Notes: generated by a model not told the origin, from the letters alone. A DNA stretch of 64,000 nt from Halomonas urumqiensis (GCF_003028575.1 NZ_PYUD01000001.1:868001-932000), one strand, 5' to 3'. Positions 33,687 to 42,881 are shown, numbered from the stretch's first letter. Program-made: numbers and translations.

Positions 33687-33708
33687 CCCTCGATTCCTGG
33701 ATCCCCCA

Positions 33709-33744
33709 GCGCTCTCCCATGCCTGGATGTGCATGAGGGAGCGC
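33709..33744. terminator. stem-loop, possible terminator after ytoQ
   Basis: Arms at 33709-33722 (GCGCTCTCCCATGC) and 33731-33744 (GCATGAGGGAGCGC) pair over 14 positions with one mismatch and one G-T wobble, with an 8-base loop. It begins 22 bases after the ytoQ stop. No T run follows, so a Rho-independent function is uncertain. Confidence 0.45.
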
Positions 33745-33866
33745 GAGCTGTCGATAAGGCCCTTTAGCGCGCCATGATCCCGCCACTCGGTCTACGCTGA
33801 TCAGTGACATTGATCGGGCTCCGCCGGGTGATGGGTCAGCCAGGGAGCCTTTACCGGGAGGCTGTC

Positions 33867-34715
33867 ATGGCGATTTCACTGAATGCTCCGCTGCGCCGCG
33901 AGTACGAGCAACTGTTCGAGACCTGTCGTATTCGCCCCACCAAGCTGCCCCATGTCGAACAGACCATCAATCGGCTGGTCGATCAGCGCCCTCGGTACGA
34001 GGAAGTGGTCAATCGCCAGGGGGTGCCCTGGGTGTTCGTGGCGTTGGTTCACAACATGGAAGCGAGCGGCAACTTCTCCTGCCATCTCCACAACGGGGAC
34101 CCGCTCACCGCGCGCACCGTCCAGGTGCCCGCTGGCCGTCCGAAGCATGGCTCGCCGCCCTACAGCTGGGAAGAGAGTGCGGCCGATGCCATGGCGCTGA
34201 AACGGCTAGGCGCCAGCACCGACTGGAGTCTTGCCGGCATGCTCTACCAGCTCGAGCGTTATAACGGCTGGGGCTACAGAATGTACCACCCGCATGTGCT
34301 GTCCCCCTATCTGTGGAGCTTCTCGGAGCACTACATCAGCGGCCGCTACGTGGCCGATGGACGCTGGTCGGATACCGCTGTGTCGCAACAGTGCGGTGCC
34401 GCCGTGGTGCTCAGGCGCATGGCCGAGCATGGTCTGGTCGAGTTCGCCGACCAGCCACGGGTAAGCCCGGCGACCGATTCGGCCAGCGCCGAGCCGACTT
34501 CGACCGAGCCGCTGGTACCCAGGCACAGCATGCGTCGCGCCTCGCGTCAGGCCGAGGCCGAACGCGCCGAGCAACTGCAGCGCTGGCTGAACACCTTTCC
34601 GGGGATATTCCTGAAGGTCGACGGCGCCCCAGGCGATCGCACGTCGGATGCCTATCGGCGTGTGACCGGGCACTACCTTCCGGGCGATCCGCGCCAACAG
34701 GAGTCCCGCGCCTGA
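33867..34715 (+). CDS. lysozyme-like protein (COG5526-type)
   Basis: This 282-residue protein resembles cytosolic lysozyme-family proteins of the COG5526 type. Conserved blocks are VALVHNMEASGNFSCHLHNG (with the presumed catalytic Glu), DPLTARTVQVPAGRPKHGSP, and WGYRMYHPHVLSPYLWSFSE, followed by a C-terminal region (about 230-275) like a peptidoglycan-binding repeat. There is no signal peptide. GGGAGG precedes the ATG. It is 51 bases upstream of a lipase-like gene on the same strand. It could be a domesticated phage-type muramidase or an exported effector; neither is shown. Confidence 0.75.
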   Translation: MAISLNAPLRREYEQLFETCRIRPTKLPHVEQTINRLVDQRPRYEEVVNRQGVPWVFVALVHNMEASGNFSCHLHNGDPLTARTVQVPAGRPKHGSPPYSWEESAADAMALKRLGASTDWSLAGMLYQLERYNGWGYRMYHPHVLSPYLWSFSEHYISGRYVADGRWSDTAVSQQCGAAVVLRRMAEHGLVEFADQPRVSPATDSASAEPTSTEPLVPRHSMRRASRQAEAERAEQLQRWLNTFPGIFLKVDGAPGDRTSDAYRRVTGHYLPGDPRQQESRA

Positions 34716-34766
34716 CATTGGCGCAGGAACCGACCAGACTGCCGGGCGACGGCAGAGGAGAGCAGC

Positions 34767-36227
34767 ATGTCACAGCAGGCCCTGCATCCGATCATCTACG
34801 TACGCGGTTTCGCCATGCGCGACGCCGAGATCGAAGACACCGTCAACACGCCCTACATGGGTTTCAACGTCGGCTCGACGCGTATCCGCCAGGCGCCGGA
34901 CCGCTCCTTTGTGCGCTTCATCTTCGAATCGCCGCTGATTCGCCTGATGAAGGAGTACGGTTACCAGGATGTCTACGCCGGGGGTGCCGAACGCGAAGGG
35001 TCGTTACCCAGGCGCAGTATCGTCATTCATCGCTACTACGAACAGGATAACGGCGAAGGCGTGCGGCCCTCGATCATCGATGCCGCCCGTGAGCTTGGCA
35101 ACCGGGTGCTGTGGCTGCGAGATCGCATCTGTGGCGACGATGCGCAGGCCCGCCAGGACTTCAAGGTCTACCTGGTAGCTCACTCCATGGGCGGGCTGGT
35201 CTGCCGTTGCCTGCTGCAGAACCCCGAGGTCGCTTCCGACCAGGCGCGTGGCTGCGTCGACAAGGTGTTCACCTACGGCACGCCCCACAACGGCATCGAG
35301 ATGGGCGGTTTCAACGTGCCGCGCTTTCTCGGCCTGTGGGACATCAGCAACTTCAACCGCGACAACATTGCCAAAACCCTCGCACTCACGCAGCGCAACG
35401 GCCGTGTCGACCACCTCGACGGCCGCTTTCCGGCCGAGCGCTTCATGTCGCTGGTCGGTACCAACCACCGGGATTACAACCTGGCTCGATTCGCCGTGGG
35501 CGACATGAGCGATGGCCTGGTGAAGATCGAGAATGCCTATGTCCAGGGTGGCCCCCGGGTCTATTGCCACCTCAGTCACAGTGGCCACTTCGGCATGGTC
35601 AACTCGGAGGAGGGCTACCAGAATCTGACCCGCTTCCTTTTCGGCAATACGCGGGTGACCGGCAAGCTGGTTCTCGATGAGCTGCCGATGCCGCCGTCGG
35701 TCGACAAGGCCTACCGTGCCGGCGACACCGTCGAGGGGTCCTACCTGTTCGAATGCACGGTGACGCCGCGCATGCACCCGCCGATCGCGCTCTCTGACCG
35801 GCGCACCGAGCAAGGGTCGGCGATCTTCCGGCGTTTCGACGACATGTTCCATCCGGCGCGCGAAGGTCTCGAGCATGCCCGTCATCCGGTGCTGTTCTCG
35901 GTGTTTCTGGATACCGCCAAGATCCAGTCGGGGCGCACCATGGTGTTCGTTATCGACCTGGCGGTACGCAGTACCGAGTTCAAGGTCGATGGCCACTGGT
36001 TTCTCGACCGCCGGATTCCCGACGAAAACCTCTACCGCGAAAGGCTGGTCATCCAGGCCACGCGTAACGGTGATGAGTGGACACTTCGCTATGTGCCAAG
36101 CGATGAACGCTGGGGCGAGAGCCGGGGACGCGAGCTGGGGCGGGATGCACAGGGGGCTTTCGTGCCGCTGAGCAGCGCCAAGGGGTTTGCGGCCAGGCTC
36201 TACCTGGAGTTCGCGCCCTGGCATTAG
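34767..36227 (+). CDS. alpha/beta hydrolase, lipase-like
   Basis: The 486-residue protein has an N-terminal alpha/beta hydrolase domain (about 1-300) with nucleophile elbow AHSMGG (Ser near 143) and the aromatic-Gly segment HPIIYVRGF. A C-terminal beta-rich domain of about 180 residues follows. There is no signal peptide or membrane segment. GGAG precedes the ATG. It follows the lysozyme-like gene closely, so the two probably form an operon. A phospholipase or esterase role is inferred from fold only. Confidence 0.75.
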   Translation: MSQQALHPIIYVRGFAMRDAEIEDTVNTPYMGFNVGSTRIRQAPDRSFVRFIFESPLIRLMKEYGYQDVYAGGAEREGSLPRRSIVIHRYYEQDNGEGVRPSIIDAARELGNRVLWLRDRICGDDAQARQDFKVYLVAHSMGGLVCRCLLQNPEVASDQARGCVDKVFTYGTPHNGIEMGGFNVPRFLGLWDISNFNRDNIAKTLALTQRNGRVDHLDGRFPAERFMSLVGTNHRDYNLARFAVGDMSDGLVKIENAYVQGGPRVYCHLSHSGHFGMVNSEEGYQNLTRFLFGNTRVTGKLVLDELPMPPSVDKAYRAGDTVEGSYLFECTVTPRMHPPIALSDRRTEQGSAIFRRFDDMFHPAREGLEHARHPVLFSVFLDTAKIQSGRTMVFVIDLAVRSTEFKVDGHWFLDRRIPDENLYRERLVIQATRNGDEWTLRYVPSDERWGESRGRELGRDAQGAFVPLSSAKGFAARLYLEFAPWH

Positions 36228-36372
36228 GCATCGACCGCCACGTTACGGGGGGCGCGAGGATCGGGACGTTGCGTCGATTTGTCCTGCGCATGCGAACTTT
36301 CGGGGCGTTAATAGGTATCCTGTGGGGCACCGTGCAAAATCGCACAATCCAAATCCCCGAATGGAGACTTCG

Positions 36373-37500
36373 ATGTCCCCGACGACCGACCCCTGGCAAC
36401 CGAGGAACGCGCTTCTGGCGTCGATGTTCGTCGCGTTGCTTGTGATGAGCAGCGCGCTGCCAGTTCTGGCTGAACCGACACCCACCGCGTCGGCCGAACA
36501 GACTGAGGATGAACGGCTCGAGGACGCACAGACAGAGGCTGAGCGGCAGAGCGAATGGCCCAAGGGGCATTTCCCATTGCCCGAAGATGGCGATCTGATC
36601 GGCGAGAACTACACGGTCACGGTCGAGCATGAAGAGGACACGCTGCTTGATGTGGCCCGCGAGCACAACATTGGCTACGAGGAGATTCGTCGCGCCAACC
36701 CTGACGTCAGCCTGTGGGTGCCGGGCAAGGGCACCGAGGTGGTGATTCCCGCCCGGCGCATCCTTCCTGATGCAAAGCGTAGCGGCATCGTCATCAACAT
36801 CGCCGAGTTGCGCCTTTACTACTACCCAGAAGTCGCCGAGGGCGAAACGCCGCGTGTAGAAACCTATCCCATCGGCATTGGCCGCGATGGCTATGACACA
36901 CCGCTGGGGGTGACCAAGACCACCATGCGCCTGAAGGATCCGGCCTGGTATCCGCCGGAGTCGGTACGTCGCGAAGCCGCCGAGGCAGGCGATCCACCCC
37001 CGGAAGTGGTACCACCGGGGCCGGACAATCCGCTTGGCAGCCACGCCATCCTGCTGGATATTCCCGGCTACCTGATCCACGGCACCAACCAGCCAGACGG
37101 CATCGGCATGCGTGCCAGCCGTGGGTGCATCCGCATGTTCCCCGAGGATGTCGAATCGATCTTCAGCGATGTGCCGGACGGTACTCGGGTCAATATCATC
37201 GACCAGCCGATCAAGGTGGGATGGGACGGTGGCACGCCCCACGTACAGGTATATCAGCTGCTGGAAGAGCAGGAACACGGCATGGACGCGCTGATGGACA
37301 CCCTGGCGTTGCTGGATGCCCCATCGGTCATGGTCAACTACGAGCAGCTGAGCGATCTGCTGGAAAGTCCGGATGGCCGGGTCGTCGCCCTGGAGCCACC
37401 GACGCTTGAAAAGCATGACCAGGTCGACGATCAGCAAGACGATCAGCAAGACAAGGACGACGATGAGGCCTCAGGGCTTTATGAGGACCTGGCGGCCTGA
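36373..37500 (+). CDS. L,D-transpeptidase (ErfK/YbiS/YcfS/YnhG family)
   Basis: A 375-residue periplasmic enzyme that cross-links peptidoglycan through L,D-bonds or attaches lipoprotein. It has a signal peptide (about 1-35, ending SALPVLAEP), a LysM-like segment (about 80-125) and a YkuD domain. The catalytic motif reads HGTNQPDGIGMRASRGCIRM, with SRGC replacing the more usual SHGC. The C-terminus is an Asp/Gln-rich acidic tail after residue 345. The ATG at 36373 was chosen because GGAG lies upstream; ATG at 36361 would remove that site. Confidence 0.9.
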   Translation: MSPTTDPWQPRNALLASMFVALLVMSSALPVLAEPTPTASAEQTEDERLEDAQTEAERQSEWPKGHFPLPEDGDLIGENYTVTVEHEEDTLLDVAREHNIGYEEIRRANPDVSLWVPGKGTEVVIPARRILPDAKRSGIVINIAELRLYYYPEVAEGETPRVETYPIGIGRDGYDTPLGVTKTTMRLKDPAWYPPESVRREAAEAGDPPPEVVPPGPDNPLGSHAILLDIPGYLIHGTNQPDGIGMRASRGCIRMFPEDVESIFSDVPDGTRVNIIDQPIKVGWDGGTPHVQVYQLLEEQEHGMDALMDTLALLDAPSVMVNYEQLSDLLESPDGRVVALEPPTLEKHDQVDDQQDDQQDKDDDEASGLYEDLAA

Positions 37501-37519
37501 GAAGCGGCTGTTCAATGAC

Positions 37520-38185
37520 TCACTCGCCTTCCCTGGATGGTTGAGGCGGTAGCGCCTCAACCAGCTCCAGTGCCACGCACAGACGTACCAGTTCAGCGAG
37601 GCTTCGCGCCTCCAAGGCCTTCATGGCGCGTAACCGATAGATCTCCACGGTCTTGGCGCTGATGTCGAGGTGCTCGGCGATCTCGCGGCTGGTCATGCCC
37701 TCGGCCACATGCACCAGGATCTGTCGCTCCTTCGGCCGTAACGCACCGTAGCGTGCCTGCAATTTCTGCTGGCGAGTTCGCGCCTGCAAGACCTTCAGAT
37801 GCTCCGCCAGCGCATGCTGCACGGTATCGATGAGTTGCTGCTGATTGAACGGTTTCTCGATGAAATCGAAGGCGCCCGCCTTGAGCGCAGTGACGGCCAT
37901 CGGCACGTCGCCGTGACCCGTCATGAAGATCACCGGCGGCGTGTCGTTGCTTTCGATGAGGCGCTGCTGTACCTGCAAGCCGCTGGCGCCCGGCATGCGC
38001 ACGTCGAGCAGCACGGCACCGAACGCATTGGCGTCCGCGGCCAGGAAGCTCTCGCCGTCGGCGAAGGCGCGGGTGGTCAGGCCCACCGAGTCGAGCAGCC
38101 AGGTCAGCGAGTCGCGCAGTGCCTGATCGTCATCCACCACGGCGATGGGCAAGGGCATCTCGTTGGTAACGGGCTTTTCGGTCAC
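37520..38185 (-). CDS. FixJ/NarL-type response regulator
   Basis: The 221-residue regulator has a receiver domain (about 12-130: VVDDDQALRDSL, phospho-acceptor Asp in LLDVRMPG, and Lys of EKPF) and a LuxR-type helix-turn-helix (about 150-210: LRPKERQILVHVAEGMTS, REIAEHLDISAKTVEIYR). It starts with GTG behind GGAGG, 18 bases after the kinase gene stop, so the pair forms one two-component system. Targets are unknown. Confidence 0.92.
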   Translation of the reverse strand: MTEKPVTNEMPLPIAVVDDDQALRDSLTWLLDSVGLTTRAFADGESFLAADANAFGAVLLDVRMPGASGLQVQQRLIESNDTPPVIFMTGHGDVPMAVTALKAGAFDFIEKPFNQQQLIDTVQHALAEHLKVLQARTRQQKLQARYGALRPKERQILVHVAEGMTSREIAEHLDISAKTVEIYRLRAMKALEARSLAELVRLCVALELVEALPPQPSREGE

Positions 38186-38203
38186 CGGGGCCTCCAGGGA
38201 TGT

Positions 38204-39805
38204 TCAGCCGGTTCTGGCCGTGGCGAGCGGCGCAGGTTCGGTCAGCAGTGTACCGGCAAAGGTGGCGCCGTCGTAACCACCCGTGGTCGCCAGCACCAGA
38301 TTGCCGCCCATCGCCTCCATCAGTGAATGGCTGATAGCAAGGCCCATGCCCAGGCCATCGGGGCGAGTGGAGTGGAAAGGCGCGAAGATGCTATCGGCTA
38401 CCTCGGCAGCGATGCCCGGTCCCTGGTCGCTGACGTGGAAGGTAACCTCGCGGCTGCCGCTGCGATGAGCGCTGATCGTAACGCTCTCCGCACCTGGGTG
38501 TTGTCTGCTGGCATCGAGTGCGTTGAGCAGCAGGTTGACCAGCACCTGTTCGAGGGCAACGGGGTCGGCCATGACGCGTGGCACGTCATGGGGCAGCGTG
38601 CGTGCCAGCGCCACGCCGGCCTGCTGATATTGCCATTCACATAGCTGGCAGGCTGCCTCGACCACCTCGTGAAGCTCGAGGGGACGGGCGCAGATGTGCC
38701 CCTTGCGGATGAAGGTGCGGATATGGCGCAGCCGCTCGGCGAGTCGTTCGACCTGCTCACTGATGCGCTCAAGCGGCAGGGCCAGGTCTCGGGCTGGGCG
38801 TGTCGGGCTGGCGTCGAGTTGCATCAAGGCGCCGTGTGCATAATTGGCGATGGCACCGAGCGGCTGGTTGAGTTCATGGGCGATGTTCGAAGCAAGTTCG
38901 CCCATGGTGGCCAGTCGGTTGGCATGGGCGATCTGTTGCTGGTGCTGCTGGGCCTGGGTCTCGGCCGCCTTGCGCAGGCTGATGTCGCGATTGAGCAGTG
39001 AAAGGTGATCGGGCTCGGCGCCGGGGCCACGGTGGGCGAGCACCACGCTCAGCACCGGTATCGGTCCATCCGGGCCCCGCATGTCCAGTTCGCCGCTCCA
39101 GGAGTCGTAGTGCGCTACGGCAGGCAGCACTACGTCGCGCAAGATCGCCAGCGACTCCGCCGTGTAGGCACGCGCAAGCGTTGGTAGCTCGGTTCCCTCG
39201 CCATTGCGGGGAAGGGTGAGCAGGCGCCGGGCCGCCTCGTTGGAGGTAAAGATGCGCTGCTCGCCGTCCACGAACAGCACATAGTCGGTGGTTGACTCCA
39301 CCACCCGGGCCAGACGCTCGCGGTTGGCCTCGGCCTGGATGCGCCGGCCGACGTCGCGTGACACGCACAGCACGTCGATCAACTCGCCGGTGTCGGGGTC
39401 GCGCCGGGTGCGGCTGGTGGTTTCGAACCACACGTAGTGACCATCCTTGGCACGGAAGCGGTAGGTCTGCTGGTAGAAGCCGTCGTGATAGTAGATGCGT
39501 GGCGACTTGTTGAGCAGGTCGGCAAGATCCGCCGGGTGGAAGAGGTCGTAGGCGGACACGCCGATCAACTCTTCCGGCATGTAGCCCAGCAGAGCCTTCG
39601 ATGCATGCGAGGCGTACAGGAAGGTGCCATCGCGAGCATGGCGCGAGATCAGGTCGGTAGTGCTGTCGGCGAGCCATTGGTAGTGGCGCTTTTGTGTCGC
39701 GAGCTCGTGGTTCTCGGCCTCGAGATTGGCCGTGTACGCTCGAAGCGCCTCGAGTTCGGCTTCGAGTGCGGCATGGTCGCGCCTCTCGTGACGTTCATTG
39801 CTCAT
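38204..39805 (-). CDS. soluble PAS domain sensor histidine kinase
   Basis: The 533-residue kinase has no membrane segment. It starts with a coiled coil (about 10-40), then two PAS domains (about 42-160 and 165-285), a HisKA region with the phosphorylated His in NIAHELNQPLGAIANYAHG, and a C-terminal ATPase domain (NLLLNALDA, DQGPGI, GLGMGLAIS). No heme-binding FixL signature was recognised. Its ATG overlaps the stop of the 2OG-oxygenase gene (TGATG), and the response regulator follows, suggesting that oxygen, 2-oxoglutarate or redox state might be the signal; that is inference. Confidence 0.9.
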   Translation of the reverse strand: MSNERHERRDHAALEAELEALRAYTANLEAENHELATQKRHYQWLADSTTDLISRHARDGTFLYASHASKALLGYMPEELIGVSAYDLFHPADLADLLNKSPRIYYHDGFYQQTYRFRAKDGHYVWFETTSRTRRDPDTGELIDVLCVSRDVGRRIQAEANRERLARVVESTTDYVLFVDGEQRIFTSNEAARRLLTLPRNGEGTELPTLARAYTAESLAILRDVVLPAVAHYDSWSGELDMRGPDGPIPVLSVVLAHRGPGAEPDHLSLLNRDISLRKAAETQAQQHQQQIAHANRLATMGELASNIAHELNQPLGAIANYAHGALMQLDASPTRPARDLALPLERISEQVERLAERLRHIRTFIRKGHICARPLELHEVVEAACQLCEWQYQQAGVALARTLPHDVPRVMADPVALEQVLVNLLLNALDASRQHPGAESVTISAHRSGSREVTFHVSDQGPGIAAEVADSIFAPFHSTRPDGLGMGLAISHSLMEAMGGNLVLATTGGYDGATFAGTLLTEPAPLATARTG

Positions 39806-40467
39806 CAGTGTGCCGGGTCCACCAGGCCGCCAAGTGAGGCATTGCGGCGAAACCAGCCGGCGATACTGGCGCGTGGCAGGCGCGTGGGCAGTACCTCATG
39901 GGGCAACGTATCGGAAAGAAAGCAGGCAAAGGTACCGGCTTCGGGGCGCACCCTTGCCACTTCGCGTTCGGGAGACGCGGGGTCGAACAACAGCATTTCG
40001 CCACCGCCGTCGGCTGGCCACCCGGAATTCAGATAGCCGACAGTGGAGATCACCCGGTTGGCGCGGCCGCGAAAGCTGTCGAGGTGCTTGCGGTAGAAGG
40101 CGCCAGGAGGGTAGTGGGCGAAGTGCGCCTCGTACTCGAACAGGCCAAGAAACAGCGCCTGGTTGAGCTGGCGTTGCAACTCGGTCATGGCGTCCAGGTA
40201 GCGGCGCTGGGCAAGGCTTTGCCGATCCAGCCAGTGGATGACGTCGCCACGAATATCGCGCCGCAGGGTATGGGCATTGCCGCGACCGATCCCCGCGGCT
40301 TCCAGCGCGTCGAGTTCGGCAAGCCTTGCGAGTTCGGCGCCGAGCTCCGCGCAGAGCGCTGGCTCGATCATCCTTTCGCCGACGTACCAGCCTTGTTCGA
40401 CCAGTGCGTCGACCAGATGGGGCAGTGACTCGGAGGCGAGTGCCGGGGGCAGTCGGTCGTGGTTCAG
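39805..40467 (-). CDS. 2OG-Fe(II) oxygenase (prolyl hydroxylase-like), probable CTG start
   Basis: About 220 residues with the 2-oxoglutarate/iron dioxygenase fold. The iron ligands are His and Asp in KHLDSF and the distal His in SDTLPHEVLP; Arg in RASIAGWF binds 2-oxoglutarate. The first ATG (40371) would cut off 32 codons of protein-like sequence (LPPALASESLPHLVDALVE). No ATG, GTG or TTG lies upstream, but CTG at 40467 has GGAG 7 bases before it. I therefore place the start there. It overlaps the kinase gene start by one base. It may hydroxylate a protein or small molecule. Confidence 0.8.
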   Translation of the reverse strand: MNHDRLPPALASESLPHLVDALVEQGWYVGERMIEPALCAELGAELARLAELDALEAAGIGRGNAHTLRRDIRGDVIHWLDRQSLAQRRYLDAMTELQRQLNQALFLGLFEYEAHFAHYPPGAFYRKHLDSFRGRANRVISTVGYLNSGWPADGGGEMLLFDPASPEREVARVRPEAGTFACFLSDTLPHEVLPTRLPRASIAGWFRRNASLGGLVDPAH

Positions 40468-40504
40468 GTCGGGTCTCCGTGCATGCAGGGGCTGGCCACG
40501 AGGC

Positions 40505-41143
40505 TCATGTCCCGGTGGTCTGCTGGATTCGCGTCAACCGCTCGGGAAAATAGCACATGGCACCATGGGGTGGCTCGCGATGCAGCGTCACCTCGCTGCC
40601 AAACCCCTCGGCAAGCAGTTCCACCAGCATCATCGCCGATAGCCCCCAGATCACCTGGCCATCGACATGGTAGTTGGGCACGTACATTGGGCATCCATCG
40701 ACCGGAATCACATCGGTGTGATGGCGGCGGTCCTCGAGGAAGTGGTGCAGCGGCACCTCGAAGATGGTGTCGAGCTCGCGCTTGTCAGGCACCAGCGGCA
40801 GGTCCGGGGGAATCAGCCCGACATAGGGTGTGACGAGAATGCCGTGCAGAGAGATGACATCGGAGAGCTGTCCCAGCAGCTCCACCCGGTTCGGCGGCAG
40901 GGCGATCTCCTCTTGAGATTCGCGCAGCGCGGTGAACAGCAGGTCGGGGTCATGGCGCTCGCGCTTGCCGCCCGGAAAGGCCACCTGGCCGCTGTGTGTG
41001 GTCAGGTGGCTGGCCCGGCGGGTGAACAGCAGGGTCGGCTCGGCGCGCTCGACGATCGGCATCAACACCGCCGCTTGCGGCATGTTGCTCCTCATGCGAC
41101 GTGGCTGGTGCGCTTGCAGGCGTTCGCGAAGTTTCTCTAACAT
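40505..41143 (-). CDS. nudL: CoA pyrophosphatase, Nudix family (NudL-like)
   Basis: The 212-residue product has a Nudix box beginning FPGGKRERHDPDLLFTALRE and continuing SQEEIAL (about 68-95), preceded by the NudL-type PQAAVLMPIVE. Such enzymes cleave CoA or acyl-CoA to phosphopantetheine and 3',5'-ADP. The start MLEKLRERLQ was chosen; the longer frame adds 29 residues with no family character. It is the first gene of the operon that continues with the 2OG oxygenase and the two-component pair. Confidence 0.88.
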   Translation of the reverse strand: MLEKLRERLQAHQPRRMRSNMPQAAVLMPIVERAEPTLLFTRRASHLTTHSGQVAFPGGKRERHDPDLLFTALRESQEEIALPPNRVELLGQLSDVISLHGILVTPYVGLIPPDLPLVPDKRELDTIFEVPLHHFLEDRRHHTDVIPVDGCPMYVPNYHVDGQVIWGLSAMMLVELLAEGFGSEVTLHREPPHGAMCYFPERLTRIQQTTGT

Positions 41144-41245
41144 GGGGATTCCATCGGGTTTGACCTCTTCTAACCGGCGCTTGCCGCCGCCGTCAAGCTC
41201 GCCACGGGCGGCGCGCACGCCGCTACCCACCTGTCAGGGAGCCAC

Positions 41246-41803
41246 ATGAACTTCTGCAGCCATTGCGGCAACACCGTGCGCTTCGCCATTCCCGAGGGCG
41301 ATGACCGCCCACGCTACCTGTGCGACGAGTGCGGCACGATCCATTATCAGAATCCGCGCATTGTCGCCGGCACCCTGCCGGTGAGTGGTTCGCGCATTCT
41401 ACTCTGCCGGCGTGCCATCTCGCCGCGCAAAGGATTCTGGACCCTGCCCGCCGGCTACATGGAGAACGCCGAGACCACCGTCGACGCGGCGGCCCGCGAA
41501 ACGCGCGAGGAGGCTTGCGCCGAGGTCGACATCCATGGCCTCTACACCTTGATCAACCTGCCGCACATCAACCAGGTCTACATGATCTTTCGCGCCGATC
41601 TCGTCGGTGGCTTCGATATCGGCCCGGAAAGCCTCGAGGTGGCGCTGTTCGAGGAGCACGAGATTCCCTGGGAGGAATTGGCGTTCCCCACCATCGAACG
41701 CACGCTCAGGCATTTCTACAGTGACCGCGTCGCCGATGACTATCCGCTTCATATCAGCGATATCACCGCCGAGGATCGCGAGCGCTATTTCGGCTCCGCT
41801 TGA
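41246..41803 (+). CDS. Nudix hydrolase with N-terminal zinc ribbon
   Basis: A 185-residue enzyme with a CxxC...CxxC ribbon (residues 4-29) and a Nudix box (PAGYMENAETTVDAAARE with TREEACAEV). The arrangement matches the NudC-like/YfcD-type ADP-ribose or NAD(H)-type pyrophosphatases often called ADP-ribose pyrophosphatase. GGAG lies just before the ATG. It is divergent from the CoA pyrophosphatase gene and 60 bases upstream of the SorC-type regulator. The substrate is not certain. Confidence 0.87.
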   Translation: MNFCSHCGNTVRFAIPEGDDRPRYLCDECGTIHYQNPRIVAGTLPVSGSRILLCRRAISPRKGFWTLPAGYMENAETTVDAAARETREEACAEVDIHGLYTLINLPHINQVYMIFRADLVGGFDIGPESLEVALFEEHEIPWEELAFPTIERTLRHFYSDRVADDYPLHISDITAEDRERYFGSA

Positions 41804-41863
41804 GCCTTCACTCTCGGCGGCGGAGCCAGATACCTCCGCGCAGAACGAATCAAGGACACTGAC

Positions 41864-42814
41864 GTGGACAAGTTCGAAGTCAAGCTGGACCAGGCGGCGC
41901 GGGCGGCCTGGATGTCCTTCGTGGGTGGCATGACGCAGGACGAGATCGCCCAGCAGTTGGGTATCTCGCGCCCCGGTGTGCAGCGTCTGCTGGCTCTGGC
42001 CAGGCAGGAGGGGCTGGTCAAGGTGCATATCGACCACCCGATTTCCGCGTGCATGGCGATGTCCAAGGCGATACGCGACCGCTTTGGGCTGGACTACTGC
42101 GATGTGGTGCCAGCCGAGCCCGGCGCCGCCGATGGTTCGGCACACTACCTGGCCATTGCCGCCGCCGAGCGCATCGCCAGGCTGGTCGAGCGCGCCGAAC
42201 CGTTGACGCTGTCCCTCGGCACCGGACGGGCCGTGCGCGCCTCGGTGGAGGCGGTCAGCCGTACCGAACGGCCCCAGCATCGGTTCGTCTCGCTGGTCGG
42301 CAACGTGGCCCGTGATGGCTCTTCGAATCGCTACGACGGGGTCATGGTGCTGGCCGACAAGACCGGGGGAGAACGCTTCCTTCTGCCGGCGCCGGTGGTG
42401 GCAAACTCGGTGAAGGAGAAGGATGCCCTGCATGCACAGCACCTGTTCCAGGCCATCACCGGAGTGGCCAGGCAGGCCGAGGCGGCCTTCATCGGCGTCG
42501 GCCAGATCAACCGCCGTGCCACGCTGTTTCAGGATCACTTCATCACCGAAGGCGAACTCGACGAACTGCTCGACCGCCAGGCCGTCGGTGAATTGCTGGG
42601 CTGGCCCATGGATGCCAATGGCCAGTTGATCGACTGCTCGATCACCCGCCGAGTGACCAGTCTGCCGCTGGCCATGCTGATCGATCAGCCGCTGGTGGCG
42701 CTTGCCGGTGGCCACGACAAGGGTCCCGCCATCCTCGCCTCGCTAAGGGGGGGGTGGCTCAAGGGGTTGGTGACCGACGAGAGCGCAGCGCGCTATATCG
42801 TCGAGTCCATGTAA
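41864..42814 (+). CDS. SorC/DeoR-type sugar-binding transcriptional regulator
   Basis: The 316-residue regulator has an N-terminal helix-turn-helix (about 20-48: MTQDEIAQQLGISRPGVQRL) and a SorC-type sugar-phosphate binding domain (about 65-312, with LTLSLGTGRAVRASVEAV and AFIGVGQI). It starts with GTG behind AAGGA. An 8-base G run lies near the 3' end. It sits upstream of the polyol operon, separated by a terminator and paired palindromes, and is the likely regulator of that operon (SmoC/MtlR-like role inferred from context). Confidence 0.88.
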   Translation: MDKFEVKLDQAARAAWMSFVGGMTQDEIAQQLGISRPGVQRLLALARQEGLVKVHIDHPISACMAMSKAIRDRFGLDYCDVVPAEPGAADGSAHYLAIAAAERIARLVERAEPLTLSLGTGRAVRASVEAVSRTERPQHRFVSLVGNVARDGSSNRYDGVMVLADKTGGERFLLPAPVVANSVKEKDALHAQHLFQAITGVARQAEAAFIGVGQINRRATLFQDHFITEGELDELLDRQAVGELLGWPMDANGQLIDCSITRRVTSLPLAMLIDQPLVALAGGHDKGPAILASLRGGWLKGLVTDESAARYIVESM

Positions 42815-42881
42815 GGCTTCTCCACGTTCTCCAGGTTATGCCTCTTGCATAGGGCAATTACCGCTGATTGCTTGCGCCATA

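Noticed and set aside
33867..34715. Prophage remnant around the lysozyme-like gene
   Set aside because: No holin, tail, integrase or attachment-site repeats are found nearby and base composition matches neighbours.
38204..39805. FixL-type heme oxygen sensor
   Set aside because: The PAS domains lack a recognisable heme-binding pattern; oxygen sensing is proposed only through the neighbouring oxygenase as inference.
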